Assembly: GCA_035533255.1 (NCBI GenBank)
Contig: DATLUE010000381.1
Location: forward strand, 1-45,292
DNA: 45,292 bases
DNA from: CAIKMD01 sp035533255
Lineage (GTDB): Bacteria; Pseudomonadota; Alphaproteobacteria; ATCC43930; CGMCC-115725
Direction of reading: 5' to 3'
Shown here: one piece after another, positions 1 to 7,892 of the stretch
Layout of the letters: each line of letters starts with the position of its first letter
Numbering within the stretch: position 1 is the first letter of the stretch
Notes under the pieces: generated by a model
Told to the model about the DNA's origin: nothing
Seen by the model: the letters and a program-made list of their open reading frames with translations, nothing else
Databases searched by the model: none
Program-made: the position numbers and the translations under genes

Positions 1-2
1 CG

Positions 3-107
3 CGCACGGGTCAGAAGAAAGGTAAACTGTCGCCGTACCGCGCCGTAACCCCAGCAGGAGAAAGCTTTCTGGCGACGCCTGACGCTCGACGACTATTATG
101 CCAGTAG
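3..107 (+). CDS. Possible 3' end of an unidentified gene (partial)
   Basis: The frame open from base 3 to a TAG at 105-107 encodes 34 residues ending in LLCQ, with a composition rich in G, K, S and A that looks more like real coding sequence than the other frames. It runs off the left edge, so no start or domain can be seen. It would converge with and overlap the last bases of the vapC-like gene. I do not recognise it, and it may be spurious. Confidence 0.2.
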   Translation, partial: RTGQKKGKLSPYRAVTPAGESFLATPDARRLLCQ

Positions 108-494
108 GCGAACGGACTCGCCGCGCTCGGTCAAGAGTTTCGTTGCTTGCCGGTCGAAGGAGACGAAGACCTCGGCGCCGAGCCAGCGGCCTTCATAAGC
201 GACAACGCCGTCGGCGAAATCGCCACCCGCATCGAGGAGCGCCAGTCCTGCCTCGACCGCGGGCCGGTTCAGCGCCACATTCGCGCTGTTGGTCAAGCGC
301 CGTATCGTGTCGGCGATATCGCGTGAAGCGATTCCATAGCCCTGTGCCAGGACCCAAACGAGTTCGCACAGCACGGGAAGCGGCACTACGATAAGCTCGG
401 CCCCGGCCAGCTCCGCCTGCGCGATTTTACTGTGGCGTTCGTCGTCGCCGGTGATCGCGCGCACGAGGACATTGGTATCGACGGCGATCTTCAT
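96..494 (-). CDS. vapC: PIN-domain ribonuclease toxin, VapC type
   Basis: This 132-aa protein covers a single PIN domain, the metal-dependent RNase fold of VapC toxins. The acidic active-site residues are visible: D6 in the opening VDTN motif, E44 in the CELVW helix, D95 in the DFADG segment and D114 in the FVSFD strand. VapC toxins usually block translation by cutting tRNA or rRNA until bound by the antitoxin. The gene starts 3 bp after the antitoxin stop, the usual antitoxin-first operon order, so the two are probably co-transcribed and translationally coupled. Length is normal for the family and no inactivating change is seen. The RNA target cannot be read from the sequence. Confidence 0.88.
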   Translation of the reverse strand: MKIAVDTNVLVRAITGDDERHSKIAQAELAGAELIVVPLPVLCELVWVLAQGYGIASRDIADTIRRLTNSANVALNRPAVEAGLALLDAGGDFADGVVAYEGRWLGAEVFVSFDRQATKLLTERGESVRLLA

Positions 495-497
495 GCC

Positions 498-749
498 TTA
501 GCGTCGGCCGGCCCAACCCCGTGCGGCGATCTCCTTGATTTCGTCGATCGACAAGGCGCGAGCGTTCTTTCCCTTGAGAAGACCGAATACATCCGAAATC
601 TTTCCGGTTGAGTGCTCGGCCCTCATCTCGACCCGCCCATCGGCCAGCATGTCGACGGCGACCTTCTCGCCTGGATGCACGCCGAGATGCTCCAGCACTT
701 CCTTGCGCAGCGTAATCTGGCCTTTGGCAGTGACCGTCAGTGTGGTCAT
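498..749 (-). CDS. vapB: AbrB/MazE-type antitoxin of the vapBC-like pair
   Basis: This 83-aa protein begins MTTLTVTAKGQITL, the swapped-hairpin AbrB/SpoVT DNA-binding fold used by VapB and MazE antitoxins. The N-terminal half binds its own operator, and the C-terminal half, about residues 45-83, should wrap around the toxin. I start at 749 rather than the upstream in-frame ATG at 797 because GAGG lies 5 bases before 749 and because the longer version would read through the likely promoter and operator. It sits directly upstream of vapC. An imperfect palindrome at 772-791 fits autoregulation by the antitoxin or the complex. Confidence 0.85.
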   Translation of the reverse strand: MTTLTVTAKGQITLRKEVLEHLGVHPGEKVAVDMLADGRVEMRAEHSTGKISDVFGLLKGKNARALSIDEIKEIAARGWAGRR

Positions 750-771
750 AGCAACCTCGTCGCCGAAATAT

Positions 772-791
772 GTAAGGTAAAATAGCCTTAC
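772..791. promoter_or_regulatory. Putative vapBC operator (inverted repeat)
   Basis: Arms GTAAGG (772-777) and CCTTAC (786-791) flank an AT-rich 8-bp centre about 22 bp upstream of the antitoxin ATG. A TTGAAA box on the minus strand just upstream suggests that the promoter overlaps it. Toxin-antitoxin operons commonly autoregulate through such sites. Binding here is inferred. Confidence 0.45.
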
Positions 792-880
792 TTTCAAGGG
801 CGGGCTTGACGGAGTGTACGCTAAATCCTACGATTTGTACGTTAATGTGAATGGATCGAAGAAACAGCAGCATTCAAATA

Positions 881-906
881 TGAAAATTTCCGAACAAAGC
901 CAATTT
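881..906 (+). repeat. 26-bp repeat, copy 1 (matches 29471-29496 inverted)
   Basis: These 26 bases are identical to the reverse complement of 29471-29496, which lies inside the 3' part of the 207-aa gene at 29409-30032. Copy 1 is in the AT-rich spacer between the toxin-antitoxin operon and dinB (798-952), which otherwise shows no gene. It may be the remnant of another copy of that gene family or a small dispersed element. Confidence 0.7.
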
Positions 907-952
907 ATTATGAAAAATCAAAGACCCCCGGTCGGATTTGGCCTTCTGTACG

Positions 953-2143
953 CTAGCTCCGGGCGAACAGATCCGGCGGGTCGGCGCGCTGGCCCGGCAC
1001 GAGATCATGCGCGGTCACGCCGACGAGGCGATAACGCGTGCCGTCGAGCGTCTTGCGGAGGATCGGCGTCACCGCGGCGAGGATGGTCGCGGCGCGCATC
1101 GTCGGATCGTGCAGGCGGCAGGCATGGGTGGTGGTGAGGCGATCGTGCCGCCGCAGTTTCAAGGTGAGCGCGGTGGCGGCGAGATCGGCGCGCGCCAGCC
1201 GCTCGGCGACGCGGGCGCTGAGACGCTCGAGCTCGGCAACGATCTCGTCATAGCCGGCGAGGTCCTTGGCGAAGGTGCGCTCGGCCCCGACCGTCACGTT
1301 GCGGCCGCGGCCCATGCCGACGCGCCGCGCATCCTCGCCATGGGCGCGCGCAAGCAGGCTGCGCCCCCCGCTCCCAAAGCGATGGATCAGCTCGTCGCGC
1401 TTGGCCGCGCGCAGATCGGCAATCGTGACGAAGCCCAGCTCTTCGAGCTTCCGCGTCATCACCGGCCCGATGCCGGGCAGGGCCGAGACCTTCATCGGCC
1501 CCAGCACGGCGAGCCGATCGCTCTCGCCGATCACATAAAAGCCGCGCGGCTTGCCGAAATCGCTGGCGATCTTCGCCAGCATTTTGTTGGGCGCGAGGCC
1601 GACCGAGATCGTCAACCCGACGCGCTTTTCGACCTGCAGCGCCAGCCGCGCCAGCGACCGCGCCGGCGGCTCGTCGACCGCACTCTCGCTGAGGTCGAGA
1701 TAGGCTTCGTCGATAGAAACGCTTTCGACGCGCGGGCTCAACGCCTCCATCAGCGCGCGGATGCGGCGGCTCTCGCGGCGGTATTTCTCCAGGTCGGGCC
1801 GCACCACCGCGGCGCCCGGGCAGAGTTGCAGCGCCCGGCCCATCGGCATCGCCGAGCGCACGCCGAAGCGCCGCGCGATGTAGCAGGCGGTCAGGACCAC
1901 GCCGCGGACGCTGCCGCCGACGATCACGGGCTCCTCGGCCAGCTCCGGCCGGTCGCGCTTTTCGACCGCGGCGTAGAACGCGTCGCAATCGACATGGGCG
2001 ATGGCGAGGTGGGCGAGCTCGGTATGGGAAACGAGCCGGGGCGAGCCGCAGTGGGTGCAGGCCGCAGGGACGGGGCCAAGCAAATGGGCAAGGACGCCGC
2101 AATCCCGGCACAACGTATTGGGGCTGGATTCCGTGGATTCCAT
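953..2143 (-). CDS. dinB: DNA polymerase IV (Y-family), zinc-knuckle N-terminus
   Basis: This 396-aa translesion polymerase has the Y-family catalytic residues D52 (HVDCDAFYA) and D145-E146 (SIDEAYLDLS), followed by thumb HhH and little-finger regions. It copies damaged templates and extends mismatched ends at stalled forks. The first 45 residues form an extension with C12-x2-C15 and C29-x2-C32, a putative zinc knuckle absent from enterobacterial DinB but familiar in alphaproteobacterial homologues. The C-terminus ends in DLFARS, which could serve as a beta-clamp contact. The start at 2143 keeps the cysteine knuckle; a palindromic repeat begins only 10 bp upstream. No LexA-type box is evident. 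Confidence 0.93.
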   Translation of the reverse strand: MESTESSPNTLCRDCGVLAHLLGPVPAACTHCGSPRLVSHTELAHLAIAHVDCDAFYAAVEKRDRPELAEEPVIVGGSVRGVVLTACYIARRFGVRSAMPMGRALQLCPGAAVVRPDLEKYRRESRRIRALMEALSPRVESVSIDEAYLDLSESAVDEPPARSLARLALQVEKRVGLTISVGLAPNKMLAKIASDFGKPRGFYVIGESDRLAVLGPMKVSALPGIGPVMTRKLEELGFVTIADLRAAKRDELIHRFGSGGRSLLARAHGEDARRVGMGRGRNVTVGAERTFAKDLAGYDEIVAELERLSARVAERLARADLAATALTLKLRRHDRLTTTHACRLHDPTMRAATILAAVTPILRKTLDGTRYRLVGVTAHDLVPGQRADPPDLFARS

Positions 2144-2152
2144 CTCGCGCGG

Positions 2153-2258
2153 CCTCGCCCTTCGAGACGCCGCCTGCGGCGGCTCCTCAGGGTGAGGCCG
2201 TTATATAAGATTTGCTCGTCCTGAGGAGGCCGCGCAGCGGCCGTCTCGAAGGACGGTC
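2153..2258. repeat. Paired palindromic repeat (REP-like) in inverted orientation
   Basis: Two near-identical 40-45-base units, each with its own internal palindrome, face each other: 2153-2197 and 2215-2258. The second is close to the reverse complement of the first (shared TCGAGACG / CGTCTCGA and CCTGAGGAG-type cores), so the whole can fold into one long hairpin. This is the architecture of REP doublets dispersed between genes by RAYT-type transposases. It lies between dinB and the amidohydrolase gene. Confidence 0.75.
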
Positions 2259-2262
2259 GGTT

Positions 2263-2296
2263 GCGTAAAATCCTCCCGGCTGATAGGATTTTTCGC
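2263..2296. promoter_or_regulatory. Inverted repeat upstream of the amidohydrolase gene
   Basis: Twelve-base arms (2263-2274 and 2285-2296, one mismatch) surround a 10-base centre, 62 bp before the amidohydrolase ATG. TTGCGT (2261-2266), a 17-bp spacer and TAGGAT (2284-2289) overlap it and could be a weak promoter, which would make the palindrome an operator. A terminator for leftward or rightward transcripts is the alternative. Confidence 0.35.
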
Positions 2297-2357
2297 AATA
2301 TCGGCCGTATCGCACAATGAATCAACCAAAGGGGCGGCCCTCGGGCCGAGAAACGCC

Positions 2358-3377
2358 ATGGCAGTCGACATGCATTTCCATTGGGGTCCCAAGGGTTTCG
2401 CCGACACGCTGCGCCGGCGCACAGCCAAGCCGATGATTCGGCGCGGCGACGACGGCGCCGAATATTTCGACAGCAATTTCTCGTCCAACAAGCTGCCGTC
2501 CGATTTCGACGACGTGAACGCGCGGCTTGCCGAGATGGACAAGCACGGCGTGAAGCATGCCGTGCTGTCGATGAGCCCGGTCACGGGCATCGAGGCGCTG
2601 CCGCTGCAGGACGCGCTGCCGCTGGCGCGCGCCTACAATGATTCCGTGGCCGAGACCTGCGCAGCGCATCCGGAGCGCTTCTCGGGCTTCGCCATCCTGC
2701 CGGTCGGCAACATGTCGGCGGCGGTGGCGGAGTTCGAGCGTGTCATGGACATGCCGGGGATGATCGGTGCGGTGCTGCCGGGCGACGGCTTCTTGTCGCT
2801 GAAGCGCGCCGAGCGCTTTGCGCCGCTGATGGAATCGGCCAATGCGCATCACGCGGTGTTCCTCGTCCATTACGGCAAGCTGCCCGACGATCCCGAGGCG
2901 CCGAAGCCGGACGTGACCGACAACAATCGCAATCGTTATGGCACCCTCGACATGCAGTCGCGGCTGTCGTCGAACATGATCACCTTTTGCATGACCGACT
3001 TCTTGAAGCCCTATCCGAACGTCACCGTGATGAGCCACAATCTTGGCGGCAACATACCGTTCGAGATCGACCGCATGGACCATCGCACGATGTGCGATAC
3101 GCCCGAACTCGAGCTTCCGTCGAAGAAGGTCAAGGCGGCGCCGATCATCGTCGATTGCAACTCGCTGAGCAGCCGCTCGATCGAGCTTGCGGTGCATGTC
3201 TATGGCGCCGACAAGATCGTGTTCGGCTCCGACGGCACCGATTTCGGCATGGACTGGACGCAAAAGGCGATCAGCGAGGCGCGCATCAGCGATGCCGAAA
3301 AGGCCCTGATCCGCGATGGCAATGCCAAGCGGCTTCTCGCCCGGGTAAACAGCCGCTTCGCCGCCGCTGCCGAATAG
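2358..3377 (+). CDS. Amidohydrolase of the ACMSD-type decarboxylase family
   Basis: This 339-aa protein belongs to the amidohydrolase superfamily, closest in pattern to 2-amino-3-carboxymuconate semialdehyde decarboxylase and the related gamma-resorcylate/OMA-type decarboxylases and hydrolases. Metal-binding signatures are H6-x-H8 at the N-terminus, H171 (VHYGK), H227 (SHNLGG) and D292 (FGSDGTDFG), in the order expected for a mononuclear zinc TIM barrel. These enzymes usually decarboxylate or hydrate ring-cleavage or aromatic acid intermediates. It stands alone on the plus strand between dinB and the convergent gph-like gene. The exact substrate cannot be read from sequence, but the aromatic-type enzymes elsewhere in the window make a catabolic role plausible. 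Confidence 0.85.
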   Translation: MAVDMHFHWGPKGFADTLRRRTAKPMIRRGDDGAEYFDSNFSSNKLPSDFDDVNARLAEMDKHGVKHAVLSMSPVTGIEALPLQDALPLARAYNDSVAETCAAHPERFSGFAILPVGNMSAAVAEFERVMDMPGMIGAVLPGDGFLSLKRAERFAPLMESANAHHAVFLVHYGKLPDDPEAPKPDVTDNNRNRYGTLDMQSRLSSNMITFCMTDFLKPYPNVTVMSHNLGGNIPFEIDRMDHRTMCDTPELELPSKKVKAAPIIVDCNSLSSRSIELAVHVYGADKIVFGSDGTDFGMDWTQKAISEARISDAEKALIRDGNAKRLLARVNSRFAAAAE

Positions 3378-3413
3378 GGCTTAGCCGAGAAGATAGGGCT
3401 TTAGCCGAGAAGA
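3375..3413. repeat. Tandem duplication of about 20 bp at the gph 3' end
   Basis: A 19-base unit (3375-3393) is followed at once by a 20-base copy (3394-3413) differing by one inserted T. The repeat begins in the amidohydrolase stop codon and ends in the last codons of the convergent phosphatase gene, so the terminal Leu-Leu-Gly-stop of the phosphatase is present twice. Confidence 0.85.
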
Positions 3414-4057
3414 CGGGGAGCCACGGCCGCGAGCTCGGCAAAGCGCGTGGCGACGGCGCTGGCGCCCGCGGCCATGCTCGGCGCGCCATAGCCCCAGGCG
3501 GCGAAAATCGTCGGGATGCCGAGGGCCGTGCCGGCGGCGATGTCGTTGGCATGATCGCCGACCATGACTGCGTGCTCGCGCGTCCCCCCGGCGAGCGCGA
3601 TCGTTCCGCCGAGATGGGCCGGATCGGGCTTGCGCGCGGCAAAGCTGTCGCCGCAACCCAGCGCATCGAACCAATGCACGAGGTCCAGCGCCGCGAGGAG
3701 TTGCTGCGTCGCCGTGGTCGATTTGTTGGTGCAGACGGCGAAGTGCCAGCCCGCATCCCGCAGCAGGCCGAGGGTCGCGTTCAGCCCGGGGAACGGCCGG
3801 CTTTCGACCGCGACATGCGCGGTGTAATCGGCGACGAACGCCTCATCCGCCCCGGCTTCGGGCGCACTGCCGCGCGCGCCCAGCGCGCGCTCGATCAGCT
3901 TCGGGGTCCCGTCGCCGATCATGGGCCGGATTTCGGCCGGCGTCAGCGCCGCCAGGCCGCGCGCCGCCAGCATGCGGTTGAGCGCGGCGGCGAGGTCGGG
4001 CAAAGTGTCGACCAGGGTGCCGTCGAGGTCGCAGACCAGAAGCGGGAACGACGCCAT
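3401..4057 (-). CDS. gph: HAD-family phosphatase, phosphoglycolate phosphatase-like
   Basis: This 218-aa enzyme has HAD motif I DLDGT with nucleophile D10 and general acid D12, motif II in VCTNKS, a cap domain between residues 15 and 90, and motif IV GDHANDI. Length and cap placement match phosphoglycolate phosphatase, which removes 2-phosphoglycolate formed from DNA 3'-end repair or oxygenase side reactions; other small phosphate monoesters are possible. It lies 62 bp downstream of the MetE-like gene on the same strand and converges on the amidohydrolase gene. The stop codon lies in a short tandem duplication. Family assignment is firm; the Gph substrate is the most likely choice, not proven. 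Confidence 0.85.
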   Translation of the reverse strand: MASFPLLVCDLDGTLVDTLPDLAAALNRMLAARGLAALTPAEIRPMIGDGTPKLIERALGARGSAPEAGADEAFVADYTAHVAVESRPFPGLNATLGLLRDAGWHFAVCTNKSTTATQQLLAALDLVHWFDALGCGDSFAARKPDPAHLGGTIALAGGTREHAVMVGDHANDIAAGTALGIPTIFAAWGYGAPSMAAGASAVATRFAELAAVAPRLLG

Positions 4058-4119
4058 GCGCGGCGATGCTCAAGCGTCAAAGCGGCGGACGCGCATGCGT
4101 GCCGGGCCCGCAGGCGATG

Positions 4120-5439
4120 TCACCGCGCCCGGCGCCGCGCGGCCGCTGTTTGACGAACGGGCGACGCTTTGGCGCGGCGCTTGCCGCGCGCGGGCGCTTT
4201 GAGCTTTACGACCTTGCCGGCGGCTTTCTTTGCCGGCTGTTTTTTTGCGGGTGCCGGGGCTGGCTTGCGCGGCGCGCTCCACAGCGTCTTGGTGGCGAGC
4301 CGCGCGCCGGCGGCCAGCGCCTCGAGCTTTGCCCACATGATGCTGGGATGGACCCGGCGCATGAACGGTCCTTGGGCGAAGCCGCAATCGGTGCTGGCGA
4401 CGACATTCTCGCGACCCACCACCTGGGCATAGCGCACCAGGCGCTGGGCGATCAGCTCGGGATGCTCGACCACATTGGTCGCATGGCTGATGACCCCGGG
4501 GATCAGGATGCGGCCTTTCGGCAGCTTCACGTTCTTCCACACTTCCCATTCATGCTCGTGGCGCGGATTGGCGCCTTCGATGACATAGGCGCCGGCCTTG
4601 ACGCGCAGGATGAGGTCGACGATGTCTTTGAGCGGCACGTCGGTCGTGTGCGGCCCCGGCCAGCTTCCCCAGCAGACGTGATAGCGGATGCGGTCTTCGG
4701 GAATGCCGTCGAGCGCGTGGTTGAGCGCGTCCATATGCATCGCCACCCAATCGCGATACTGCTTGAAGGTCTTGGGCGGCACCTGGCGGTCATAGGTCAC
4801 GGCGGCGCGGGCGTCGTCGACCTGCACGAGGAGGCCGGCATCGACGATCATCTTGTATTCGCTCCGCATCGCCTCGGCGATGGCGTGAACCAGGTCTTCT
4901 TCGCTCCGATAGTATTCGTTCTTGCGGTCGGGGATGGCGCTCGCCGGCGCGGCCACGGGCAGGAAGCCTTCCTCGACCTTCACCGCGGCGAGCGCGGCCT
5001 TGAAATTGGCGATGTCGCGCTGCAGCTCCGCTTGGCCGGTATAGGCGACCGGACCGATGCAGACGACATCGCCGCCGCGGGCGCCGCCGTCGCGCGCATC
5101 GAGCTCCTCGTAGAATTCCTTGAAGCGCGCGCGGTCGGCGCCGTAAGCGTAAGGGTCCTGGCCGCCGGAGCTCGGCCGCGATTCGAAGCCCGATAACCGC
5201 TCCAGCACGTATTGCGACCAACTGATCGATTTGCCGAACTCGCCGTCGCTGACGACGTCGACGCCGGTCTCCGCCTGCTGGCGGACCACCGCGGCGACGG
5301 TATCGCGCAGGCAGCGCTGATAGGCCGCCTCGTCATAGGCCTCGCGATTCTGCTTCGCCCGCAGGAACGCAATCAGCTCTGGCGGCCGGATCAGGCTACC
5401 GACATGCGTCGTCAGGATTCGTTTGTCACTACGCTTCAA
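4120..5439 (-). CDS. Cobalamin-independent methionine synthase-like protein (MetE C-terminal core) with basic tail
   Basis: This 439-aa protein resembles the catalytic C-terminal barrel of MetE and lacks the N-terminal MetE barrel. The zinc ligands are recognisable as H-x-C in RYHVCWGSW, E in the IEGANPRHEHE segment and C in STDCGF, so methyl or thiol chemistry is likely. Stand-alone cores act with corrinoid or folate methyl donors, or in degradation of small thiols and ethers. I choose the TTG at 5439 because GGAG lies 7 bases upstream and homology to the family begins there (RILTTHVGSL); an ATG at 5529 would add 30 unconvincing residues. The last 50 or so residues are rich in Lys, Ala, Pro and Arg, like a histone H1 tail. 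Confidence 0.8.
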   Translation of the reverse strand: MKRSDKRILTTHVGSLIRPPELIAFLRAKQNREAYDEAAYQRCLRDTVAAVVRQQAETGVDVVSDGEFGKSISWSQYVLERLSGFESRPSSGGQDPYAYGADRARFKEFYEELDARDGGARGGDVVCIGPVAYTGQAELQRDIANFKAALAAVKVEEGFLPVAAPASAIPDRKNEYYRSEEDLVHAIAEAMRSEYKMIVDAGLLVQVDDARAAVTYDRQVPPKTFKQYRDWVAMHMDALNHALDGIPEDRIRYHVCWGSWPGPHTTDVPLKDIVDLILRVKAGAYVIEGANPRHEHEWEVWKNVKLPKGRILIPGVISHATNVVEHPELIAQRLVRYAQVVGRENVVASTDCGFAQGPFMRRVHPSIMWAKLEALAAGARLATKTLWSAPRKPAPAPAKKQPAKKAAGKVVKLKAPARGKRRAKASPVRQTAAARRRAR

Positions 5440-5591
5440 ACATCGTCTCCATTGGCTGAACGCTACGCGCGGGGGCTGGGCGCTATGCGCGGGCGCATTC
5501 GAGCGGACGGCATTCAGGCAATCAACCATAAAGCGCCCGCTGCCGGGTGGGCAAGGAACGCGCGTTGTAGCCCAAGCCGGCGCAAAAGGAA

Positions 5592-5624
5592 AAGCGCGTC
5601 CGCGGGGCGGATGCGGACGCGCTT
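5592..5624 (-). terminator. Rho-independent terminator of the binding-protein gene
   Basis: A perfect 12-bp GC-rich stem (5592-5603 with 5613-5624) with a 9-base loop is followed on the minus strand by a T-rich run (TTTTCCTTTT). It lies 38 bp beyond the stop of the solute-binding-protein gene and faces the right way to end its transcript. Confidence 0.75.
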
Positions 5625-5661
5625 GCCGGCTGGTCGCAGCGGCGACGCGCTTGCGCCCGTC

Positions 5662-6870
5662 TTATTTCGCTGCTTTGGCGCCGATATGCAGCGTGTGCCA
5701 CGGGTCTTTGAGCGCCGGATAGGTCTTCAGCACGACGTTCGCCAATTGGCCGTTCACCTTCTCGACACGGGTGACATAGACGTTTTGGGTCAGCTCCCTT
5801 GTGTCGGCGTCGACCGTGACCGGCCCCCGCGGGCTGTTCCACGAATAGCCCTTGATCGCGGCCATCATCTTGGCGCCGTCGGGTTGGCCGTTGGTCGCTT
5901 TCAGCATGTGGAAAATCATCGTCATGCCGTCCCAGGCTTCGACATCCATGAAGCTCGGCAAGCCGCTCACCATTTTATTGCCGTATTTGGCGAGCATCGC
6001 CTTGACGAAGGCGTGGTTCTCGGGATTGTCGAGCGTCGGGACGTAAATCGTCGAGGCGATCGTGCCGATCGCCGCATCGCCCACGGCCGGGAAATCGAAC
6101 TGAGTTCCGACCGAGCCCGCCAGCACCATGCCTTGCTTGGCGAAGCCGCCATCGACAAATCCCTTGATCGTGCTGGCCGACATCGGACCGCCGGGCATGA
6201 AATCGACCAGACAATTCGGCTTGTTGTCGTGGACGCGCTGGAAATAGCTCGAGAAATCCGTCGTATTCATGGGCACGCGGATGTCCGGCAGCATCTTGCC
6301 GCCGCCGTGCGTGAAAGCGTGGGTGAACGCTTCGATTGCATCCTGGCCCGGTGCGTAATCGGCGATGAACATCTCGCAGGTCTTGTCGTGGTGCTCCAGC
6401 GCCCATTCCGCCAACGGCACATAGGTTTGCCAGCTCGTGAAGCTGGCGCGCACGAAATAGGGCGATTTATCGGTGACCACCGAGGTCGCCGAATTGAAGA
6501 ACACGAAGGGCATCTTCGCTTGGTTGATCACGTCCGTGACGCCGAGGACGGTCGGGGTGAATTCGAGCCCACCCATGATCGCGACGTGGTCGTTGACGAT
6601 CATTTCCTGGGCCAATTGCCGGGCGCGGGGCGGGTTGTCGCCGCCGACATCGCGAAAAATGACCTGGACGGTCGGATTGCCGTCCTTGCCGTTGTAGGTG
6701 TCGAGAAACGTGTTGATCGCTTGCTCGAAACTGTTGCCCCAGATTGCATAGGGGCCGGAGGTCGTGCCCAGGATGCCGATCTTGATGGGGTCGGCCGCTC
6801 GGGCGTGGGGAATAATGCCCATCGCCAGCGTTGCCGCGACTACGACGGTAAAGTGGGAAAAGCGTGCCAT
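5662..6870 (-). CDS. HAAT/Liv-type ABC transporter periplasmic binding protein
   Basis: This 402-aa protein has a Sec signal peptide (residues 1-25, cleavage after ARA) and a two-lobed periplasmic-binding fold of the leucine/amide type, opening with IKIGILGTTSGPYA. It should capture the ligand for the LivHMGF importer encoded divergently from 7014. Family members bind branched-chain amino acids, amides, urea or aromatic acids. The nearby Rieske oxygenase and other catabolic genes make an aromatic or carboxylate ligand possible, but the binding residues do not settle this. A 143-bp intergenic region separates its start from livH, giving a shared regulatory region. A strong terminator follows. 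Confidence 0.9.
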   Translation of the reverse strand: MARFSHFTVVVAATLAMGIIPHARAADPIKIGILGTTSGPYAIWGNSFEQAINTFLDTYNGKDGNPTVQVIFRDVGGDNPPRARQLAQEMIVNDHVAIMGGLEFTPTVLGVTDVINQAKMPFVFFNSATSVVTDKSPYFVRASFTSWQTYVPLAEWALEHHDKTCEMFIADYAPGQDAIEAFTHAFTHGGGKMLPDIRVPMNTTDFSSYFQRVHDNKPNCLVDFMPGGPMSASTIKGFVDGGFAKQGMVLAGSVGTQFDFPAVGDAAIGTIASTIYVPTLDNPENHAFVKAMLAKYGNKMVSGLPSFMDVEAWDGMTMIFHMLKATNGQPDGAKMMAAIKGYSWNSPRGPVTVDADTRELTQNVYVTRVEKVNGQLANVVLKTYPALKDPWHTLHIGAKAAK

Positions 6871-7013
6871 CGGACTTCATCTCCCTCGGGGCGCGGCGTT
6901 GGTTTTTGGTTGCCGCTTCGTCAGCCACGCTATATCAGGGTGACGCGCTTTGCAATTTCGTTGCGCCATGAGAGCGTCGGCGACCGGCAAAGGCGGAGGG
7001 AGGCTCGATCGCC

Positions 7014-7892
7014 ATGCTGAAGCTGGCGGCAACATTGCTCGCGTTGCTGGTCGACGGCGTCGCCTATGGAATGGTGCTCTTCCTCATGTCGGTCGGCCTT
7101 ACCATCACGCTCGGCGTGATGCGCATCGCCAATCTCGCGCATTGCGGCTTCGCGATGCTCGGCGGCTACATCGCCTTGTGGCTGGTGGCGTCGGGGCATT
7201 TCAGCCTGTTCACGGCGCTGCCGCTCGCGATCCTCGGAACCATGCTGTTCGGCGCCGCGCTCGAGCGCAGCGTCTATCGCTGGGTCTATACCACCGGCCA
7301 GCTCGGGCAGATTCTGATGACGCTCGGCCTCGTCTTCATCTTTGTCGCCAGCGGCAATCTGTTCTTCGGCTCGGATCTCCACGCGATCGCGCTGCCGGAG
7401 TGGCTGTCGGGCCGTTGGACCTGGGGGACGATCGCGATCTCCAGCTATCGCGGCTTCATTATCCTGGTCAGTGTCGCGATCGCGGCCGCGTGCTGGGCGA
7501 TTCTCGAATTCACCGATTTCGGCGCGCGGCTGCGTGCCGCGGTCGACAACCCGCGCATGGCGCGCTGCATCGGCATCGACGTGCCGGGCGTGTTCTCGAT
7601 CACCTTCTCGGTCGGCTGCGGCCTGGCCGCCGCCGCCGGGGTTCTGGGCACGCAAATCATGCCGCTCGAGCCGTGGTATCCCTTCGAATATCTCGTGCCG
7701 CTGCTCATGGTGGTCGCGGTCGGCGGGCTTGGCAGCCTTAAGGGCTCGTTCTACGCCGCGCTGATGCTCGGCGTGATCGACACGTTGGGGCGGTATTACG
7801 TTCCGGCGGCCGGCGCCTTCGTCATCTATCTCGCCGTGGTCGGCCTGCTGCTGTGGCGGCCGCAAGGCGTGTTCGCGCGCGCGTCGGCATGA
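7014..7892 (+). CDS. livH: HAAT ABC transporter permease, LivH type
   Basis: This 292-aa membrane protein has about eight hydrophobic segments and the LivH-type sequence around residues 25-50 (GLTITLGVMRIANLAHCGFAMLGGY) that marks this permease family. It forms the membrane channel with the LivM-type partner. A GGAGGG sequence lies upstream of the ATG. The stop overlaps the next ATG (ATGA), so translation of livH and livM is coupled. It is first in the livHMGF operon and diverges from the binding-protein gene. The name reflects family; the substrate need not be leucine. Confidence 0.9.
   Translation: MLKLAATLLALLVDGVAYGMVLFLMSVGLTITLGVMRIANLAHCGFAMLGGYIALWLVASGHFSLFTALPLAILGTMLFGAALERSVYRWVYTTGQLGQILMTLGLVFIFVASGNLFFGSDLHAIALPEWLSGRWTWGTIAISSYRGFIILVSVAIAAACWAILEFTDFGARLRAAVDNPRMARCIGIDVPGVFSITFSVGCGLAAAAGVLGTQIMPLEPWYPFEYLVPLLMVVAVGGLGSLKGSFYAALMLGVIDTLGRYYVPAAGAFVIYLAVVGLLLWRPQGVFARASA

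Noticed and set aside
938..2224. Long open frame on the plus strand opposite dinB
   Set aside because: It is the mirror of a clear DinB coding sequence in GC-rich DNA, with no recognisable domain.
5212..7020. 602-codon open frame antisense to the MetE-like and binding-protein genes
   Set aside because: Covers two real genes and a terminator; composition is that of a reverse-frame shadow.
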